This document shows, piece by piece, positions 59,706 to 64,000 of a DNA stretch of 64,000 bases. The translations under genes and the position numbers were made by a program. The notes below the pieces were generated by a model. The model was not told the origin of the DNA. It did not search any database and worked only from the letters and a program-made list of their open reading frames with translations. Source of the stretch: Litoditis marina (lineage: Eukaryota; Nematoda; Chromadorea; Rhabditida; Rhabditidae); assembly GCA_964036275.1 (NCBI GenBank), contig CAXIWQ010000140.1, positions 1 through 64,000 of the forward strand. Reading direction: 5' to 3'. Position 1 is the first letter of the stretch, and each line of letters starts with the position of its first letter.

Positions 59706-62700
59706 ATAGCCGTATGAACTTCTTTCTGTAGCTGCAAGGCAAAGAGGTAATAACCGCGTTAATTTGTCTTTTGTGGCTGTGCGCCTTAGAATAGATTGTC
59801 GTATCAGGTTTTTGTAGCTGGGAGCAACAGACTTGATAGCCGTATGAACTTTTTTCTGTAGCTGCAAGGCAAAGAGGTAATAACCGCGTTAAATTGTCTT
59901 TTGTGGCTGTGCGCCACAGGATATAAAGTCGCATTAGGTTTTTGTAGTCATGAGCAACAGACTTGAAAGCCGTATAAACTTTTTTCCTGTAGCTGCAAGG
60001 CAAAGAGTCGATAACCACGTTAATTCGTATTTTGTGGCTGTGCGCCACAGAATAGATTGTCGTATTAGGTTTTTGTAGCTGGGAGCAACAGATTTGATAG
60101 CCGTATAAACTTTTTTCTGTAGCTGCTAGGCAAAGAGTCGATAACCGCGTTAATTCGTATTTTGTGGCTGTGCGCCACAGAATAGATTGTCGTATTAGGT
60201 TTTTGTAGCTGGGAGCAACAGATTTGATAGCCGTATGAAATGTTCTCTGTAACTGCAAGGCAAAGAGTCAATAACCGCGTTAATTTGTATTTTGTGGCTG
60301 TGCGCCACAGAATATAAAGTCGTATTATGTTTTTGTAGTTGGGAGCAACAGACTTGATAGCCGTATGATTTTTTTTGTAGCTGCAAGTCAAAATGTCAAT
60401 AACCGCGTTAATTCGTTTTTGTGGCTGTGCGCCACAGAATAGATTGTCGTATTAGGTTTTTGTAGCTGGGAGCAACAGACTTGATAGCCGTATTAACTTT
60501 TTTCTGTAGCTGCAAAGCAAACAGTCGATAACCGCGTTAATTCGTATTTTGTGGCTGTGCGCCACAGAAAAGATAGTCGTATTAGGTTTTTGTAGCTGGG
60601 AGCAACATAATTGATAGCCGTATAAACTTTTTTTCTGTAGCTGCACGGCAAAGAGTCAATAACCGCGTTAATTTGTCTTTTGTGGCTGTGCGCCACAGAA
60701 TATAAAGTCGTATTAGATTTTTGTAGCCATGAGCAACAGACTTGATAGCCGTATAAACTTTTTTCTGTAGCTGCAAGGCAAAGAGGTAATAACCGCGTTA
60801 ATTTGTCTTTTGTGGCTGTGCGCCACAGAATAGATTGTCGTATCAGGTTTTTGTAGCTGGGAGCAACAGACTTGATAGCCGTATTAACTTTTTTCTGTAG
60901 CTGCAAAGCAAACAGTCGATAACCGCGTTAATTCGTATTTTGTGGCTGTGCGCCACAGAATAGATAGTCGTATTAGGTTTTTGTAGCTGGGAGCAACATA
61001 CTTGATAGCCGTATAAACTTTTTTCTGTAGCTGCACGGCAAAGAGTCAATAACCGCGTTAATTTGTCTTTTGTGGCTGTGCGCCACAGAATATAAAGTCG
61101 TATTAGGTTTTTGTAGCCATGAGCAACAGACTTGATAGCCGTATAAACTTTTTTCTGTAGCTGCAAGGCAAAGAGGTAATAACCGCGTTAATTTGTATTT
61201 TGTGGCTGTGCGCCACAGAATAGATAGTCGTATTAGGTTTTTGTAGCTGGGAGCAACATACTTGATAGCCGTATAAACTTTTTTCTGTAGCTGCACGGCA
61301 AAGAGTCAATAACCGCGTTAATTTGTCTTTTGTGGCTGTGCGCCACAGAATATAAAGTCGTATTAGGTTTTTGTAGCCATGAGCAACAGACTTGATAGCC
61401 GTATAAACTTTTTTCTGTAGCTGCAAGGCAAAGAGGTAATAACCGCGTTAATTTGTCTTTTGTGGCTGTGCGCCACAGAATAGATTGTCGTATCAGGTTT
61501 TTGTAGCTGGGAGCAACAGACTTGATAGCCGTATGAACTTTTCTCTGTAGCTGCAAGCCAGTAAGTCGATAACCGCGATAATTCGTATTTTGTGGCTGTG
61601 CGCCACAGAATAGTATTAGGTTTTTGTAGCTGGGAGCAACATACTTGATAGCCGTATAACCTTTTTCCTGTAGCTGCACGGCAAAGAGTCAATAACCGCG
61701 TTAATTTGTCTTTTGTGGCTGTGCGCCACAGAATATAAAGTCGAATTAGGTTTTCGTAGCTGGGAGCAACAGACTTGATAGCCGTATGAACTTTTTTCTG
61801 TAGCTGCAAGGCAAAGAGGTAATAACCGCGTTAATTTGTCTTTTGTGGCTGTGCGCCACAGAATAGATTGTCGTATCAGGTTTTTGTAACTGGGAGCAAC
61901 AGACTTGATAGCCGTATAAACTTTTTTCTGTAGCTGCAAGGCAAAGAGGTAATAACCGCGTTAATTTGTCTTTTGTGGCTGTGCGCCACAGAATATAGAG
62001 TCGTATTAGGTTTTTGTAGCCATGAGCAACAGACTTGATAGCCGTATAAACTTTTTTCTGTAGCTGCAAGGCAAAGAGGTAATAACCGCGTTAATTTGTC
62101 TTTTGTGGCTGTGCGCCACAGAATAGATTGTCGTATCAGGTTTTTGTAGCTGGGAGCAACAGACTTGATAGCCGTATGAACTTTTCTCTGTAGCTGCAAG
62201 CCAACAAGTCGATAACCGCGATAATTCGTATTTTGTGGCTGTGCGCCACAGAGTAGATTGTCGTATTGGGTTTTTGTAGCTGGGAGCAACAGATTTGATA
62301 GCCGTATGGACTGTTCTCTGTAGCTGCAAGGCAAAGAGTCGATAACCGCGTTAATTCGTATTTTGTGGCTGTGCGCCACAGAATAGTATTAGGTTCTTGT
62401 AGCTGGGAGCAACATACTTGATAGCCGTATAACCTTTTTCCTGTAGCTGCACGGCAAAGAGTCAATAACCGCGTTAATTTGTCTTTTGTGGCTGTACGCC
62501 ACAGAATATAAAGTCGAATTAGGTTTTCGTAGCTGGGAGCAACAGACTTGATAGCCGTATGAACTTTTTTCTGTAGCTGCAAGGCAAAGAGGTAATAACC
62601 GCGTTAATTTGTCTTTTGTGGCTGTGCGCCACAGAATAGATTGTCGTATCAGGTTTTTGTAGCTGGGAGCAACAGACTTGATAGCCGTATGAACTTTTCT

Positions 62701-64000
62701 CTGTAGCTGCAAGCCAACAAGTCGATAACCGCGTAAATTCGTAATTTGTGGCTGTGCGCCACTGAATAGATTGTCGTATTAGGTTTTTGTAGCTGGGAGC
62801 AACAGACTTGATAGCCGTATAAACTTTTTTCTGTAGCTGCTGGGCAAAGAGTCGATAACCGCGTTAATTCGTATTTTGTGGCTGTGCGCCACAGAATAGA
62901 TTGTCGTATTAGGTTTTTGTAGCTGGGAGCAACAGATTTGATAGCCGTATGAAATGTTCTCTGTAACTGCAAGGCAAAGAGTCAATAACCGCGTTAGTTT
63001 GTATTTTGTGGCTGTGCGCCACAGAATATAAAGTCGTATTATGTTTTTGTAGTTGGGAGCAACAGACTTGATAGCCGTATGATTTTTTTTGTAGCTGCAA
63101 GTCAAAATGTCAATAACCGCGTTAATTCGTTTTTGTGGCTGTGCGCCACAGAATATAAAGTCGTATTAGGTTTTTGTAGCTGGGAGCAACAGACTTGATA
63201 GCCGTATAAACTTTTTTCTGTAGCTGCAAGGCAAAGAGTCGATAACCGCGTAAATTCGTATTTTGTGGCTGTGCGCCACAGAATAGATTGTCGTATTAGG
63301 TTTTTGTAGCTGGGAGCAACAGATTTGATAGCCGTATGAAATGTTCTCTGTAACTGCAAGGCAAAGAGTCAATAACCGCGTTAATTTGTATTTTGTGGCT
63401 GTGCGCCACAGAATATAAAGTCGTATTATGTTTTTGTAGTTGGGAGCAACAGACTTGATAGCCGTATGATTTTTTTTGTAGCTGCAAGTCAAAATGTCAA
63501 TAACCGCGTTAATTCGTTTTTGTGGCTGTGCGCCACAGAATAGATTGTCGTATTAGGTTTTTGTAGCTGGGAGCAACAGACTTGATAGCCGTATTAACTT
63601 TTTTCTGTAGCTGCAAAGCAAACAGTCGATAACCGCGTTAATTCGTATTTTGTGGCTGTGCGCCACAGAATAGATAGTCGTATTAGGTTTTTGTAGCTGG
63701 GAGCAACATACTTGATAGCCGTATAAACTTTTTTCTGTAGCTGCACGGCAAAGAGTCAATAACCGCGTTAATTTGTCTTTTGTGGCTGTGCGCCACAGAA
63801 TAGATTGTCGTATCAGGTTTTTGTAGCTGGGAGCAACATACTTGATAGCCGTATAAACTTTTTTCTGTAGCTGCAAGCCAACAAGTCGATAACCGCGTTA
63901 ATTTGTCTTTTGTGGCTGTGCGCCACAGAATAGATTGTCGTATCAGGTTTTTGTAGCTGGAAGCAACAGACTTGATAGCCTTATGAACTTTTCTCTGTAG
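59706..64000 (+). repeat. Long HOR unit 4 (at least 4,295 bp, open at the right edge)
   Basis: Matches unit 3 at 3,628 bp on the left and at 4,011 bp on the right (57,995 to 62,006), so about three monomers (383 bp) were added near 61.2-61.8 kb. The added monomers include a 123-bp type (AGAATAGTATTAGG near 61,610) and GCAAGCCAGTAAGTCG. That mark is otherwise seen only at 39,776. Confidence 0.83.

Larger units (their letters stand above)
49333..64000 (+). repeat. Satellite array, domain 8 (long HOR units)
   Basis: About 113 monomers arranged as four tandem copies of a very long higher-order unit (26 to 31 or more monomers). Marker variants are CATTAGGTTTTTGTAGTCAT, AGCAACAGACTTGAAAGC, TAGCTGCTGGGCAAAG, GTTTTTTGTAACTGGG, GCGCCACTGAATAG and CGGGTTAGTTTG. 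Copies look nearly identical by eye, the strongest homogeneity in the window. The array runs past the right edge in mid-monomer. No gene is seen. Confidence 0.94.

Noticed and set aside
103..63876. Hundreds of minus-strand open frames of 60-278 residues with shared peptides such as MQLQKK and SYKNLIR
   Set aside because: They overlap each other in all three frames with the monomer period, use different frames of the same DNA, and have no promoter, start context or codon pattern. They are reading-frame shadows of non-coding satellite.
1..64000. CRISPR array
   Set aside because: There are no unique spacers between short repeats. Whole 130-bp monomers are repeated head to tail, and the context is eukaryotic satellite.
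1..64000. Inverted satellite blocks or change of array orientation
   Set aside because: The dyad core and TGTAGCTG words were seen only in the plus orientation through the window; no switch was found.
1..64000. Telomeric repeat tracts, tRNA or rRNA genes
   Set aside because: No tandem telomere-type hexamers and no recognisable tRNA or rRNA sequence. All DNA outside the two elements aligns to the monomer.

Overview
This window is satellite DNA from a eukaryotic genome. About 62.6 kb of the 64 kb is one head-to-tail tandem array of a roughly 130-bp monomer, by length about 480 copies, all in the same orientation. I found no protein-coding gene, rRNA or tRNA. The array scale, the nested higher-order repeats and the transposon with inverted arms point to a pericentromeric, centromeric or other heterochromatic block. 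The species cannot be told from the sequence.

Monomer: the 130-bp unit is itself an ancient trimer of 41, 44 and 45-bp sub-repeats, each starting TGTRGCTG and ending in a T-rich tract. The first sub-repeat contains a dyad (stem TGTGGC/GCCACA, loop TGTGC) that can fold into a hairpin. Because 130 is not a multiple of 3, open reading on the minus strand passes through all three frames of the monomer. This yields many long but spurious reading frames.

Layout: eight regional domains differ in their diagnostic variants and in higher-order repeat (HOR) period. They are 1-5.9 kb (9-mer and 5-mer spacings), 5.9-12.8 kb (2,335-bp unit, with 260-bp dimers inside), 12.8-17.0 kb (6-mer then two 7-mers), 17.0-19.4 kb (the most divergent zone, ending in two 521-bp 4-mers), 19.4-28.5 kb (1,030-bp and 1,690-bp units), 28.5-37.5 kb (513-bp and 1,164-bp units), 38.2-48.6 kb (1,294-bp and 1,149-bp units), and 49.3-64 kb (four very long units of 3,371, 3,371, 3,628 and at least 4,295 bp).

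The only non-satellite DNA is a 689-bp foldback or MITE-like element. It occurs twice, at 37,497-38,185 and 48,644-49,332, at the same point of the same monomer type. The pair is explained by one insertion followed by a segmental duplication (offset 11,147 bp) of the surrounding satellite. Two empty paralogous target sites survive at about 32.98 and 34.15 kb and define the insertion junction. The second copy sits exactly where the 3.4-kb tandem amplification begins.

No undescribed gene system is visible. The interest lies in the satellite's architecture and history: trimeric origin, hairpin with one compensatory change, variants enriched at CpG, a dated transposon insertion, and nested amplification. 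All coordinates of HOR boundaries are approximate to tens of bases, because a crossover inside identical monomers cannot be placed exactly.
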